Notes under the pieces: model-generated
The model's input: the letters and a program-made list of their open reading frames with translations, nothing else
The model's database searches: none
What the model was told of the DNA's origin: nothing
Assembly: GCA_945875585.1 (NCBI GenBank)
Contig: CAMCLK010000007.1
Coordinates: 48,616-112,615, forward strand
Direction of reading: 5' to 3'
Length of the DNA stretch: 64,000 nucleotides
Source of the DNA: Candidatus Kuenenia stuttgartensis
GTDB lineage: Bacteria > Planctomycetota > Planctomycetia > Gemmatales > Gemmataceae
Position numbers and translations under genes: made by a program
Shown here: piece after piece, positions 29,376 through 38,693 of the stretch
Position numbering within the stretch: the first letter of the stretch is position 1
How the letters are laid out: every line of letters begins with the position of its first letter

Positions 29376-30605
29376 TCAACCTGCTTGGGGCTCAGATTTC
29401 AGGCATCGGCCGATATTTCGCACGGCCTGTCTCAGGCGCTGCTCATTTTCTACCAAAGCCAAGCGTAAATACCCTTCGCCGGCATCGCCAAATCCCCGAC
29501 CTGGGCTGACCGCCACTTCCGCTTCTTCCAGCAGTTTCATGGCAAGGTCGATGGACCCAATCCGCTGCTGCCACTCTTCTGGATATTTAGCCCAGACAAA
29601 CATTGTTGCCTTAGGCGATTCAACCTGCCATCCAAGCCTGCGAAGGCCGTCGACAAGCACATCGCGGCGCCGTTGGTAGATCAACGCTTGTTCGGTAACC
29701 AAGTCTTCGCAGTGCCTTAAGGCAACAATCCCGGCAATTTGGATAGGGGCAAAAAGGCCGTAGTCGTAATAACCCTTGATTGTGGCTAGTGCGCGGATCA
29801 TTTCAGGATTTCCGGCGGCGAAACCCATGCGCCAGCCGGCCATATTGTACCCTTTGCTCATGGTGGTGGTTTCCACCCCAACGTCACGGGCACCCGGAAC
29901 GCTCAGGAAGCTTGGGGCTTTATAGCCGTCATAGCAGACGTCGCCGTAGGCGAAATCGTGAATGACCATGAACTGGTATTTGCGGGCTAATGCCACCACA
30001 TCCACGAAAAAATCGCGCTCAATCACAGTTGTGGACGGATTGTGGGGATAGTTGAGAATCAGAACTTTGGGCCGCGGGTAGATATGCTCGGCAACAGTTG
30101 CAACCTGCGAAAGGAATTTGTCGGGTGCTGTGCAATCGATGCTGATCACATTGCCAGAGGCAAGCATAACCGCATAGACGTGGATTGGAAATGAAGGCGC
30201 GGGAACAATGGCTGTGTCGCCGGGACCCATTAGCGCCAAGCACATATGGCTGAAAACTTCCTTCGATCCCAGCCCGGTAATGATGTCCGTATCGGGGTCG
30301 AGATCGACATCGTGGCGGCGTTTGTAACGAAGTGAAACTTCCTTGCGGAGGTTACGAAGCCCATTACTAACTGAGTATCCGTGATTTCGGTGATCACGCG
30401 CGGCTTCCACAAGTTTATCGATGACCTGCTCATGAGGGGCATCCGATGGATTGCCCATACCTAGGTCGATGACATCGATCCCGTCTCGCCGTTTCTGATA
30501 CTTGAGGGCATTGATTTTTCCAAAAAGGTAAGGTGGCAATCGTTTCACACGATCGGCAACCTCAATCTTGAAGGGTGTCTGTGACGTATTCGGTTCGCTT
30601 TGCAT
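29376..30605 (-). CDS. Alanine-type class I/II aminotransferase (AlaC-like)
   Basis: 409 residues, fold-type I PLP aminotransferase. The PLP lysine is Lys251 in [17 protein letters not shown], the ring-stacking Asp217 is in [15 protein letters not shown] (185-191) binds cofactor phosphate, and Arg259 would bind the substrate carboxylate. The N-terminal segment [20 protein letters not shown] and the [17 protein letters not shown] block are those of the glutamate-pyruvate (AlaC) group rather than aspartate aminotransferase. The ATG at 30605 follows GAGGCCGGATCC. An ACT-domain gene is divergent 154 bp upstream, hinting at amino-acid control. Confidence 0.88.
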   Translation of the reverse strand: MQSEPNTSQTPFKIEVADRVKRLPPYLFGKINALKYQKRRDGIDVIDLGMGNPSDAPHEQVIDKLVEAARDHRNHGYSVSNGLRNLRKEVSLRYKRRHDVDLDPDTDIITGLGSKEVFSHMCLALMGPGDTAIVPAPSFPIHVYAVMLASGNVISIDCTAPDKFLSQVATVAEHIYPRPKVLILNYPHNPSTTVIERDFFVDVVALARKYQFMVIHDFAYGDVCYDGYKAPSFLSVPGARDVGVETTTMSKGYNMAGWRMGFAAGNPEMIRALATIKGYYDYGLFAPIQIAGIVALRHCEDLVTEQALIYQRRRDVLVDGLRRLGWQVESPKATMFVWAKYPEEWQQRIGSIDLAMKLLEEAEVAVSPGRGFGDAGEGYLRLALVENEQRLRQAVRNIGRCLKSEPQAG

Positions 30606-30759
30606 GGATCCGGCCTCACGAAGGGCGTTGAACGAAGTCAGGGCATATGTATGCCGTGTGGCCTAAGCTTCATAGATTGACTATCGGGTCGAAGCCAAGG
30701 GCATTTTGCCACCATTTCGCCAGACGGCTGGTGAATAGTACCGACAAAGGGAGAAGCTC

Positions 30760-31269
30760 GTGCCAACCATGGGGGGAGATTCTGGTGCCCATTCCGGTCT
30801 GGAAACGGCGCGTGGGCGTGATTGGCCTGGTGTTCGACAATACAATGTCTTCGTAAAGAATCAGATTGGCGGCTTGGCACGGGTTGTGCAGCATTTTGAA
30901 AGCACATCGGTCAGGATTGTCTCGATATCAATCGTCAACTCGGCTGATTGCGCCATTATCCGCTTGGTATTGAGCGACCCGGAGCGCGCTAGGGAAATCC
31001 TCTCGCTGGCAGGCCTAGCTTTTTCCGAGAGCGAACTGCTCATCGTTCGCCTTCCGGACATTCAGCAGCCACTACTTGGCATGTGCAAATCGTTGCTTCA
31101 GGCGGAAATCAACATTCATTACGCTTACCCATTGCTTGTTGGCCCGAGTGGCAACGCGGCCTTAGCGATGTATGTCGAAGATTTCGAGATGGCTGCCAGA
31201 ATTTTGGTGAGCCGAGGCTACACGCTTTATTCTGAAGATGATCTTTTCGGTGATGACCCACTCAGTTAA
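30760..31269 (+). CDS. Tandem ACT-domain protein
   Basis: 169 residues starting at GTG 30760 with GGGAGAAGCTC upstream; an ATG three codons later is possible. Two ACT folds are visible: QYNVFVKNQIGGLARVVQHFESTSVRIVSISI (about 27-58) and SLLQAEINIHYAYPLLVGPSGNAALAMYVEDFEMAARIL (about 110-150). ACT domains bind amino acids and regulate metabolic enzymes. No catalytic domain is attached. Proximity to alaC suggests sensing of an amino acid, but this is inference. Its stop is 11 nt from the stop of the convergent kinase gene. Confidence 0.8.
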   Translation: MPTMGGDSGAHSGLETARGRDWPGVRQYNVFVKNQIGGLARVVQHFESTSVRIVSISIVNSADCAIIRLVLSDPERAREILSLAGLAFSESELLIVRLPDIQQPLLGMCKSLLQAEINIHYAYPLLVGPSGNAALAMYVEDFEMAARILVSRGYTLYSEDDLFGDDPLS

Positions 31270-31280
31270 CGAATAACTGG

Positions 31281-32132
31281 TTATGCAGCCTGTCCCTTGG
31301 CCATGAATTGAGTCGATATTTCGCATAATTTGTCGACCACCTGCGTGGCTGTGGGGCGATCGTGTGGGGAACGAGAGATCATAGCTTCTGTTAATTGAAT
31401 CAGCTTGCGAGGTATGCGGCACCATGGGCTATTAAGGGGGGCCACCGGGTCTCCGTGGTGCCTTTTAATTGTTTCGCGCAAACTGCCAGATGGCCACGGG
31501 CGGCGTTCTGCCAACAGTTCGTACAGCACAATTCCCAAGGCAAAAACATCAGATGGTGCGTTGCCCAATCCATTGGTGAGGCATACTTCAGGTGCCCAGT
31601 AATCGGCCGAACCAATCAGTGGGAAACCGTCATCGGCTTTTGGCAGGGGTATGCAGACTTCTTTATGGGCGCCACCCAAATCAATGAGTCGCGTGTTGCC
31701 GCTGGTTTCAATCATAATATTTGCTGGCTGGACATCTCCATGAACCCACCCCGCGGCATGTAGAATTTCCAGCCCCTCGGCAGCATTCCGGATGAGGTCG
31801 ATCACGCAAGGGAGCGTCCAGATTGTTCCCTGCAAACGTCTGGAAGCTAAGCTTTTGCCGTTCAGGAATTTGAGCAGAAGAAACGGGGTGGTCGCTGATG
31901 ATTCGTCTTGCAGCAGGCGGGGAAGTGATCGATGGTGCAGGCCGCAGCTTGCCTCGCCTTCTCGCGCCAATAAGCGCCTAGCCAAACTGAAAGAATCTTC
32001 CGAAGGTTGCGGCCATTTCAGGGCGGCATGCTTCTGTGTGTTCAGGTCGAGGACATGCCACACCTGAGTAATTGGTCCGCCACCCAAAGGTTCAATGAGG
32101 TGCAATCCAAGATCTGACCAAAATTCATCCAT
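31281..32132 (-). CDS. Ser/Thr protein kinase-like protein with HGD catalytic loop
   Basis: 283 residues from the ATG at 32132; a TTG seven codons upstream is the alternative and neither has a clear ribosome site. It is a bare kinase domain: a glycine loop (LGGGPITQVWHV), Lys39 in AALKW, catalytic loop VHGDVQPANIM with Asp133 and Asn138, metal-binding Asp151 in IDLGGAH, and YWAPEV. HRD is replaced by HGD and DFG by DLG, as in a subset of bacterial and lipid-type kinases. There is no membrane anchor or sensor domain, unlike most planctomycete Hanks-type kinases. Confidence 0.87.
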   Translation of the reverse strand: MDEFWSDLGLHLIEPLGGGPITQVWHVLDLNTQKHAALKWPQPSEDSFSLARRLLAREGEASCGLHHRSLPRLLQDESSATTPFLLLKFLNGKSLASRRLQGTIWTLPCVIDLIRNAAEGLEILHAAGWVHGDVQPANIMIETSGNTRLIDLGGAHKEVCIPLPKADDGFPLIGSADYWAPEVCLTNGLGNAPSDVFALGIVLYELLAERRPWPSGSLRETIKRHHGDPVAPLNSPWCRIPRKLIQLTEAMISRSPHDRPTATQVVDKLCEISTQFMAKGQAA

Positions 32133-32303
32133 GTCGTGAGGATCGGGCAGCAATTGGTTTGAACTTGAGGGAAGTTGGAATGTGTCGAATAAAAAAATCG
32201 GCTTAACCGTTAAAAACGGCAGAAGTAGACTTGACCTGATAACCGATCGTTGGTGATGGAGGCGTCCTTAATCCATGGTTGTTCTTTCACGGAGTGCATG
32301 GTC

Positions 32304-32726
32304 ATGAAGACATGGAGCATGGTGGCGGGATGCCTGATTGCTGGGATGATAGTTAGCCCCGTTTGTGCGCAATCGGTTAACGGCGTTCCGACGCTTGTAT
32401 CGCGAACCCCAAGCAACTCTCTTTTGGGCACGTTGACGCAATGGCTCGATTTTACAGGGCTGACTGGTCCCAGTGCCCCAACGCCCTCGACATCGTCGAT
32501 TGCGCAGGGTTCCAACGCGTTCAATTTGCCATCAACCAACCCTATCGCTTCCCCCATGCAGATTAACCGCGGTAGTTCTAAATTGACTGATTTTTTCTTC
32601 AAGCCTTCCACCAACACGATCATCACCAATAATCCAACCATGGGCCGCAGCTTTTTCCCCACGCAGTCCCAGTTGCCAGGCAGGGCATACCTGAATCAAT
32701 TTGGTTATACCACCTACAATCGATGA
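32304..32726 (+). CDS. Hypothetical secreted protein
   Basis: 140 residues. The ATG at 32304 has GGAG nine bases upstream; another at 32298 is too close to it. The N-terminus is a clear Sec signal (MKTWSMVAGCLIAGMIVSPVCAQS, two pieces read together). The mature part is Ser/Thr/Pro/Asn-rich and low in charge, with no recognised domain. It is 54 nt upstream of the glycosyltransferase-like membrane protein and divergent from the kinase gene. Confidence 0.65.
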   Translation: MKTWSMVAGCLIAGMIVSPVCAQSVNGVPTLVSRTPSNSLLGTLTQWLDFTGLTGPSAPTPSTSSIAQGSNAFNLPSTNPIASPMQINRGSSKLTDFFFKPSTNTIITNNPTMGRSFFPTQSQLPGRAYLNQFGYTTYNR

Positions 32727-32780
32727 TTGGATGAGATATTTAAAGGGCATATCGCATATCCTTACAGGCCCATTCAATTC

Positions 32781-34343
32781 ATGAGCGCAATCCCAGTTCG
32801 GTCTGAATCAACTCATGATAAAAGTCCTGAGGCGTCGCCCTTCCGGATTTTGGTTGTGGATGTGCGCCTCATTCTTGTGCTTTTGATCTGTGCTGCCGGA
32901 TTGCGCATGTGGCACCTTGCCACTACGGAAGTGACGTCGCGGGATAGTATCCACTACATGCGTATGGCATGGGAAATGGGCCATGGGCGAGCCATCAGCG
33001 CCATTCGCGATGGAGAGCAGCATCCAGGATACCCAATAGCGTTATGTGTTGTTCAGGCCGGCGTAGGGTTGATTTCTTCGGCGCCATCTCCTGAACGGTA
33101 CCAGTGGGCGGCACAATGGACCAGCATTGTGGCCAGTCTGATTGCTGTGCCTGTTTTGTACGCGCTGTCTAGGCAGCTTTTTTCACCAATGGGCGCATTC
33201 TTCGGTGTGTTGTTTATTCAGGTTCTACCCGCGACTGGCAGGTTGTTCGCTGATGGTTTGTCGGAATCGCTTTTTTTGCTTTTTGTAATGACATCTGTTC
33301 TGTCGGGTTTTGTTGCCTTAAGGTCCTGTCGTTCTTACGCGTTTGCTTTATGTGGTTTATCGGGTGGTCTTGCTTATTTAGTTCGTCCTGAGGGGGCGAT
33401 TTTTCCTCTTGCTGTCGGGATTATCTTATTGTTTCGGCATGTTGTCGTGGGGAAAAAACCGTGGATACGGCTTGCTGTGGTTCTCGCTGCTAGTTTTCTT
33501 GCCATGGCGTTGCCGTTTATGATTGTGGTGGGGAAATTAACAAGCAAGCCAACCGCCAACCGTGTGTTGACGGCGGATGAAGTGCGAGCGCCCATTCCTG
33601 CTGGTAGTCCCATTTTGGCATCGTGGTTTTCCAGTTCATCCAACGGTATGGATCGCGAAGTATGGGCCGTATGGGTTTTGATGGGGATGGTTGCTCGCGG
33701 AACACTCTTTGTGCTGTGGATTCCAGCCATAGCGGGGCTGATTTATTATCGGAAAACCATCTGGAATGAGCCTGGAGCTGTGGCGTACAGCTTGGGATGT
33801 GTTGTTTTGGCGCTGCTGCTTGAGCGTGTCGCCGCGACTATGGGGTACTTATCGGATCGCCACATGGTTGTCTTAATCTGTGCTATTGCCATTCTTGCTG
33901 GTGGATTTATTGATCGTTTTGCGGCGTTATTGCCAAGTTGGTGGAAGTATGCGGCCTTGGTGGCAATGGTTCTGCCCATACTCATCACGGGAACTTACCG
34001 CACGATTGAGCCCCTTCATGCCAACCGCGCTGGTTTTCGACAAGCGGGTATTTGGCTTGCCACTAACGTTGCGCCGGGCGATGAAATCGACGATCCGTTT
34101 TGCTGGTCGCACTTTTATGCTGGCCGGGTCTTTCAGGAAACGGTCGTAACCGGTTTGCCGGTTACTTATCCAAGGCGCAAATATGTGGTGACGGAACGGT
34201 CGTCCAGCAAGCATGAACGGCTTGGCCTTCGCGATGAAGCCGATCTGGTTGGTTCTGGCGGAACTGTTGTGTTTTCATATGCACCCAAGCGACGCAAGGT
34301 TGGCGATGCTGTGGTTGTTTACGCTGTTCCCGTTGGACCGTGA
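32781..34343 (+). CDS. Membrane glycosyltransferase-like protein (GT39/ArnT-type)
   Basis: 520 residues from the ATG at 32781; a TTG 18 codons upstream is in frame. At least nine hydrophobic segments are visible. After the first helix comes a loop with TSRDSIHYMRMAWEM, in the place of the acidic catalytic loop of GT-C enzymes (usually Asp-Glu). LADGLSESLFLLF and YLVRPEGAIFPLAVG are further GT39-like landmarks. A C-terminal extracytoplasmic domain follows. It probably transfers a sugar from a polyprenyl carrier. Its 3' end overlaps the convergent MFS gene by 25 nt. Confidence 0.75.
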   Translation: MSAIPVRSESTHDKSPEASPFRILVVDVRLILVLLICAAGLRMWHLATTEVTSRDSIHYMRMAWEMGHGRAISAIRDGEQHPGYPIALCVVQAGVGLISSAPSPERYQWAAQWTSIVASLIAVPVLYALSRQLFSPMGAFFGVLFIQVLPATGRLFADGLSESLFLLFVMTSVLSGFVALRSCRSYAFALCGLSGGLAYLVRPEGAIFPLAVGIILLFRHVVVGKKPWIRLAVVLAASFLAMALPFMIVVGKLTSKPTANRVLTADEVRAPIPAGSPILASWFSSSSNGMDREVWAVWVLMGMVARGTLFVLWIPAIAGLIYYRKTIWNEPGAVAYSLGCVVLALLLERVAATMGYLSDRHMVVLICAIAILAGGFIDRFAALLPSWWKYAALVAMVLPILITGTYRTIEPLHANRAGFRQAGIWLATNVAPGDEIDDPFCWSHFYAGRVFQETVVTGLPVTYPRRKYVVTERSSSKHERLGLRDEADLVGSGGTVVFSYAPKRRKVGDAVVVYAVPVGP

Positions 34344-35764
34344 GTTTCGGTTTTTGGTTGTGTTGGCCAGCACATCAGAGCGGCAAATCCTAAAAGTGGC
34401 GGTAGTCCAGCCAAGGCAAAACCCAAGGTGTAGGCATGTGCCGCAGCAGCTCGCGCTGCTTCTGCTGGTTCCAGTCCAACTGCTAATTCCGACGCAAGAA
34501 ACGAGGCTTTGGTGGAAGAAACCCATGTTCCCATGGCGATTTGCAACATGAACACTGTAACCCAAGTCAAACTTCCCAAAATACCGGAAACTCTTCCTTG
34601 CCATCGCGCCGGGAATTCTTGGCATTGCGAGTAGTAGATGGGGAATACTCCCAGCGATCCAAACCCAAGCAACAACAAAAATATTTCAAGTGTCCTGCCT
34701 GCTGGCAAGATGGCTGCTGGAATTGAAGCCAGACACGCCAAAGCACCCATCAGGAACACAAGCCGGCGAGCCCCCTGAACTCCCAGTCGAGTAGAAAGTC
34801 CAAGTGCCAAAGCGCCACAGGCAATGGATCCAAAATCGGCTACCAAGTAGTAAAGGCTCGAAAAAAGGCTGATGGCCACCGGGCTGTAGCTTCGGGCTTC
34901 TCCCAAAAATGGAGGCATCCACGCGCGGAGAAACTGCCACGATAAATTGATGGTTACCACCATGGTCAGCAGTATCCAGAAGCGTCGGTCCGCCACAAAT
35001 TCTTTTACCATGGCAAATGTGCTGTCGGATTGTCCTTCTGGCATGGAAGGCTTATCCCACATGAACCACTTGCCCCTAATAAATGTCAGCCAAGCGCACG
35101 CCCAAACCACGCCGATAATTCCAACTACCTGAAAACTCAGGCGCCAAGCAAGCAGTAGGTCTTTTCTGGCAAGTAATTCGCTGGCGGCATCGAGCGAGCC
35201 GGGAAGGCCGGTTGGCCCAAGGGTTATAAACAACATAAGTGGCGGCGTGAGTACGGCCCCAAGGGCCGCTCCGCTTTGGAGCAACCCGTTTCCCAAATTG
35301 CGTTGGCTTGCTTCCAACAGCAAGCGTGTTGTTATCAGTCCGCATGGCCAATTGGCTGATTCAAAAAATCCCAGCGCACACCTGCACACCAACAGTTCGC
35401 CGTAGTTATTGGCTAAACCTGAACAAAAACCTGCAATAGACCAAGCCACTACCGCCGCCGGATACAGCCATGCCACTCTCACGCGATCGGCAATCCATCC
35501 GAATGTGACAGCACCTAGTGCAAATGAAAGGCCAAACAAGCCTTCGAGGATTCCGTAATTGCGGTCTGCCAAAAGCGAATCTGTTGGTGTGTTGAGGTCG
35601 ATGACGGGAAACCTAAAACTGTCAAATGACAGTTCCCGCTTAATTTGTGACGCTGCTTGATTCAGGACAAGCCTGTCGAGGTAGTTGACGGCTGTCGCCA
35701 GCAGCATGAAGCAGCACAGAGTCCAGACCCATGCTGTTGTTGCTGTGAGTCGTGGAATGGCCAT
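34319..35764 (-). CDS. MFS transporter (anion:cation symporter/hexuronate type)
   Basis: 481 residues from the ATG at 35764, which has AGGG eight bases upstream; two earlier starts lack proper spacing. Twelve membrane segments can be traced. The first helix reads NYLDRLVLNQA, the ACS-family pattern. The signature FGLSFALGAVTFGWIADRV and FFESANWPCGLITTRLLL match sugar-acid transporters of the ExuT/GudP group. A cytoplasmic loop near the middle (KWFMWDKPSMPEGQSD) separates the halves. Substrate is unknown. It is divergent from rsfS and convergent with the glycosyltransferase gene. Confidence 0.88.
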   Translation of the reverse strand: MAIPRLTATTAWVWTLCCFMLLATAVNYLDRLVLNQAASQIKRELSFDSFRFPVIDLNTPTDSLLADRNYGILEGLFGLSFALGAVTFGWIADRVRVAWLYPAAVVAWSIAGFCSGLANNYGELLVCRCALGFFESANWPCGLITTRLLLEASQRNLGNGLLQSGAALGAVLTPPLMLFITLGPTGLPGSLDAASELLARKDLLLAWRLSFQVVGIIGVVWACAWLTFIRGKWFMWDKPSMPEGQSDSTFAMVKEFVADRRFWILLTMVVTINLSWQFLRAWMPPFLGEARSYSPVAISLFSSLYYLVADFGSIACGALALGLSTRLGVQGARRLVFLMGALACLASIPAAILPAGRTLEIFLLLLGFGSLGVFPIYYSQCQEFPARWQGRVSGILGSLTWVTVFMLQIAMGTWVSSTKASFLASELAVGLEPAEAARAAAAHAYTLGFALAGLPPLLGFAALMCWPTQPKTETHGPTGTA

Positions 35765-35884
35765 GTACATTTCCCTATGGCGTGATGGCCGGCGAATTGC
35801 CGGTGGTGGAGCGATGGAAATGATGATATGATGGAATTTGGCCAAGGACTGTGTCCTTGACGAAAATTTTCGGGGGATGGCGGA

Positions 35885-36301
35885 TTGTCAGAGGTTATTG
35901 AGCAGACGTCGATTGACGACGCACCCGTACCGCAACGCTTGCCGAGTGGCCTTGAACGGGCCATTATCGCAGCGCGTGTGGCTCGCGATAATAAAGGCCG
36001 CGACATCATCATCCTTGATATGCGCAAGATCACGCCTATTTACGACTTCTTCGTGATGTCCACGGGTAATAGCCGTCGGCAAATTCGTACGATTGCCGAA
36101 GAAACCGACCGCGAACTCAATGCTGTTGGCGATCGCCGCCAAGGCATTGAAGGTTATGAGACCAGTCGCTGGATCCTTCAGGATTATGGCGATATTGTCG
36201 TGCATGTGTTTGAACCGGCAGCACGTTCCTTTTACGAACTTGAGGAACTGTGGACTGAGGCTCCGCGAATCGACTGGGCTGCTTCTATAAAAGGTGAATA
36301 A
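35885..36301 (+). CDS. rsfS: Ribosomal silencing factor RsfS
   Basis: 138 residues. RsfS binds ribosomal protein uL14 and blocks subunit joining when nutrients are low. The conserved DIIILDMRKITPIYDFFVM, STGNSRRQIRTIAEE and GYETSRWILQDYGDIVVHVF are all present. The start is TTG at 35885: an in-frame stop lies a few codons upstream and the next ATG is inside the core fold, so a non-ATG start is forced. A GGGGAT stretch lies about 9 nt upstream. argS begins 3 nt after the stop, so the two are co-transcribed. Confidence 0.92.
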   Translation: MSEVIEQTSIDDAPVPQRLPSGLERAIIAARVARDNKGRDIIILDMRKITPIYDFFVMSTGNSRRQIRTIAEETDRELNAVGDRRQGIEGYETSRWILQDYGDIVVHVFEPAARSFYELEELWTEAPRIDWAASIKGE

Positions 36302-36304
36302 CCG

Positions 36305-38065
36305 ATGATCCTGATCGAAACGTTGCGAGCGGCGCTTGGTCGTTCCGCCGTTCAGGGTGGATTCGACGTTGCTTTGGTGGAAGCGAGTGTCCGTCAGGCT
36401 GGCGAAGCTAAGCACGGCGATTATCAGGCAAATGCTGCCATGTCGTTGGCTAAATCAGCGGGCAAACCGCCTCGAGCCGTGGCAGAATCGTTGGCTGGTG
36501 CGCTTGCGGAGTCTGAAGCATTTCTACCCCCTGAAATTGCAGGGCCCGGTTTTCTGAACTTCCGATTCCGTGACGATTGGCTTGCTTCCCGATTGAGCGA
36601 CATGGCTCGCGATCCGCGCTTGCTTGTTGCTTCCAGCATTTCGCCGCGCCGTTTAGTGATCGACTTCAGCAGCCCCAATGTCGCCAAGCCAATGCATGTG
36701 GGGCATCTGCGTTCCACCATTTTGGGCGATGCCTTGGCCCGCTTGTTCCGATTTCTGGGACATGAGGTGATTACGGACAATCACTTGGGAGACTGGGGCA
36801 CCCAATTTGGGATGCTGCTTTACGGCTACAAGAACATGAGGGATGACGAGGCTTTTCGTGCCGATCCGGTACGTGAATTGTCGCGTTTGTATATTGCTGT
36901 GCGCCAGCAATTCAGGTCAGACGAAGACGATGACCAGTCGGTAGATCCCATTCAGGAAGCGTGCAGGTCCGAGGTGGCGCGGCTTCATGCTGGAGATCCT
37001 GAAAACGTCGCGCTTTGGCAGATGTTCATGCCTGCGTGTTTAGAAGAAATTGCAAGAGTTTATCGTCGTTTGGGTGTTGAATTTGACCACACGATGGGCG
37101 AAAGCTTTTATCAGCCCATGTTGGCCAATGTTGCTTCAGAACTTCAGACTGCTGAAATTGCGGTTGAAAGCAACGGCGCCCAGGTTGTGTTTTTTGGCGA
37201 AAATGAAACACCCGCCTTGGTTCGTAAAAGTGACGGCGCCTTCACTTACGCCACCTCCGACCTAGCGGCAATCGCATGGCGATTGGAGCATTTTAAGCCG
37301 ACCGATATTCTTTATGTGGTTGATTCCCGGCAAGCCTTGCACTTCAAACAGATATTCGAGGTGGCGCGCCGCTGGGGGAAAACTTCGGCGCGATTGGCAC
37401 ATATAGCCTTTGGTTCGGTGCTTGGTGATGATCGTAAACCGATCAAAACACGCGACGGCAAGGCTGGGGCCACCCTTGAGCAGTTGCTGGACGAAGCCGT
37501 TCGGCTGGCGGGGGAAACATTTGACAACCATGGGGATTCAGAGGCCACGGTTGAAGTCGCGGATGCCGCAGATCGCGCGGCTATTGCCGAGGCTGTCGGT
37601 ATTGGCGCCGTCAAGTATGCAGATTTAAGCCAAAACCGCATCTCTGACTATGTTTTTTCATGGGAAAAAATGTTGGCCATGGATGGCAACACGGCCGCGT
37701 ACATGCAATATGCCTATGCCCGCTGCCGCAGCATTTTGCGGAAAGCGGAAGTAGATCCTGAGACTTGGGGAACGGCCCCACCTGTGATCATCCTTGGCCA
37801 TGCGGCAGAGCGCGCTCTGGCCATTCAACTGCTACGGTTGGGCGAGTCACTTCAAGCAGCCGCAGCTGATTTTCGGCCCCACCTGCTAACTGCTTATCTG
37901 TGGGACCTTGCAAAGGCGTACAGCGCATTTTTTCAGGCCTGCCCTGTATTGAAAGCCTCCGATGAGGCTACTCGGGCGTCGCGCCTTGTTTTGTGTGACT
38001 TGGTTTCCCGCACGTTGAAAGTGGTTTTAACCATATTGGGTATTCGTGTTGTCGAACGCATGTGA
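36305..38065 (+). CDS. argS: Arginyl-tRNA synthetase
   Basis: 586 residues, class I synthetase charging tRNA-Arg. The N-terminal tRNA-binding domain is followed by the HIGH motif in SSPNVAKPMHVGHLRST, then DNHLGDWGTQFGMLL, the YVVDSRQALHFKQIFEVA block and KTRDGKAGATLEQLLDEA, which stands for the KMSKS-like loop. The C-terminal anticodon domain (YAYARCRSILRKAEVD) ends RVVERM, as in other ArgS. Length is normal. Confidence 0.97.
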   Translation: MILIETLRAALGRSAVQGGFDVALVEASVRQAGEAKHGDYQANAAMSLAKSAGKPPRAVAESLAGALAESEAFLPPEIAGPGFLNFRFRDDWLASRLSDMARDPRLLVASSISPRRLVIDFSSPNVAKPMHVGHLRSTILGDALARLFRFLGHEVITDNHLGDWGTQFGMLLYGYKNMRDDEAFRADPVRELSRLYIAVRQQFRSDEDDDQSVDPIQEACRSEVARLHAGDPENVALWQMFMPACLEEIARVYRRLGVEFDHTMGESFYQPMLANVASELQTAEIAVESNGAQVVFFGENETPALVRKSDGAFTYATSDLAAIAWRLEHFKPTDILYVVDSRQALHFKQIFEVARRWGKTSARLAHIAFGSVLGDDRKPIKTRDGKAGATLEQLLDEAVRLAGETFDNHGDSEATVEVADAADRAAIAEAVGIGAVKYADLSQNRISDYVFSWEKMLAMDGNTAAYMQYAYARCRSILRKAEVDPETWGTAPPVIILGHAAERALAIQLLRLGESLQAAAADFRPHLLTAYLWDLAKAYSAFFQACPVLKASDEATRASRLVLCDLVSRTLKVVLTILGIRVVERM

Positions 38066-38084
38066 TCCGGTTGGAGGCACGCTC

Positions 38085-38408
38085 ATGTCTACATCATCAC
38101 CACGTCGGGGTTTTCTGGCACGTCGCCTTCAAGGTTGGATGTTACGTCATCAACTTCCATCGAATTTCGCCATTCACATGGTTGGAATCCCTATGGCTGT
38201 GAGTGGTTTGATTCTTCTGGCCGTTCTTCCGTGGGACTACTGGTGGGTATGTGCCTCTCTCTTTGTGATGGGATACTTCCTCCAGTGGGTTGGCCATTGC
38301 TGGGAAGGAAACGATGTCGGTGAATGGGCGGCCATCAAAAGATTGCTTGGTTTGCCTTATGTGGGCATTTCCCCCAGATGGAACCCCTCCGATCCTCACC
38401 AGCTGTGA
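38085..38408 (+). CDS. DUF962/Mpo1-like membrane protein
   Basis: 107 residues from the ATG at 38085, with GGAGG nine bases upstream and 19 nt after argS. Two membrane segments (MVGIPMAVSGLILLAVLPW and WWVCASLFVMGYFLQWVGHCWEG) carry the family His pattern NFAIHMVGIP and GYFLQWVGHCWEG. Yeast Mpo1, in the same family, is a dioxygenase of 2-hydroxy fatty acids using those histidines. A lipid-related role here is inference. It is likely the last gene of the rsfS-argS unit. Confidence 0.75.
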   Translation: MSTSSPRRGFLARRLQGWMLRHQLPSNFAIHMVGIPMAVSGLILLAVLPWDYWWVCASLFVMGYFLQWVGHCWEGNDVGEWAAIKRLLGLPYVGISPRWNPSDPHQL

Positions 38409-38693
38409 TTCAAACTTGAGTGAAAGTCCGAGCGACCTTTATTTTTTCTCGTGAAAACAGCGTAAACCCGGAAAATCAGACATTTTGTGAATGCTCGGCT
38501 CAATCCGCACAATCAATCAGCCGATGAATACCTTGGCGGGAGTAGTGACTTCGGTTCTTCTCCCTCCAATCCGTTGCCTTGATGGTTGCCCGCCTGGGGG
38601 AGCCTGAATTGGTGCGGAATATGGTCCGGGAATCGGAATTTTTGCCTATATCCGGGGCAATGTTCTGGTTGCCTCCATCCATGGGGTGGAATC

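Noticed and set aside
32727..32780. TTG start extending the glycosyltransferase by 18 residues
   Set aside because: No ribosome site is seen there, and the ATG at 32781 places the first membrane helix at a more usual distance.
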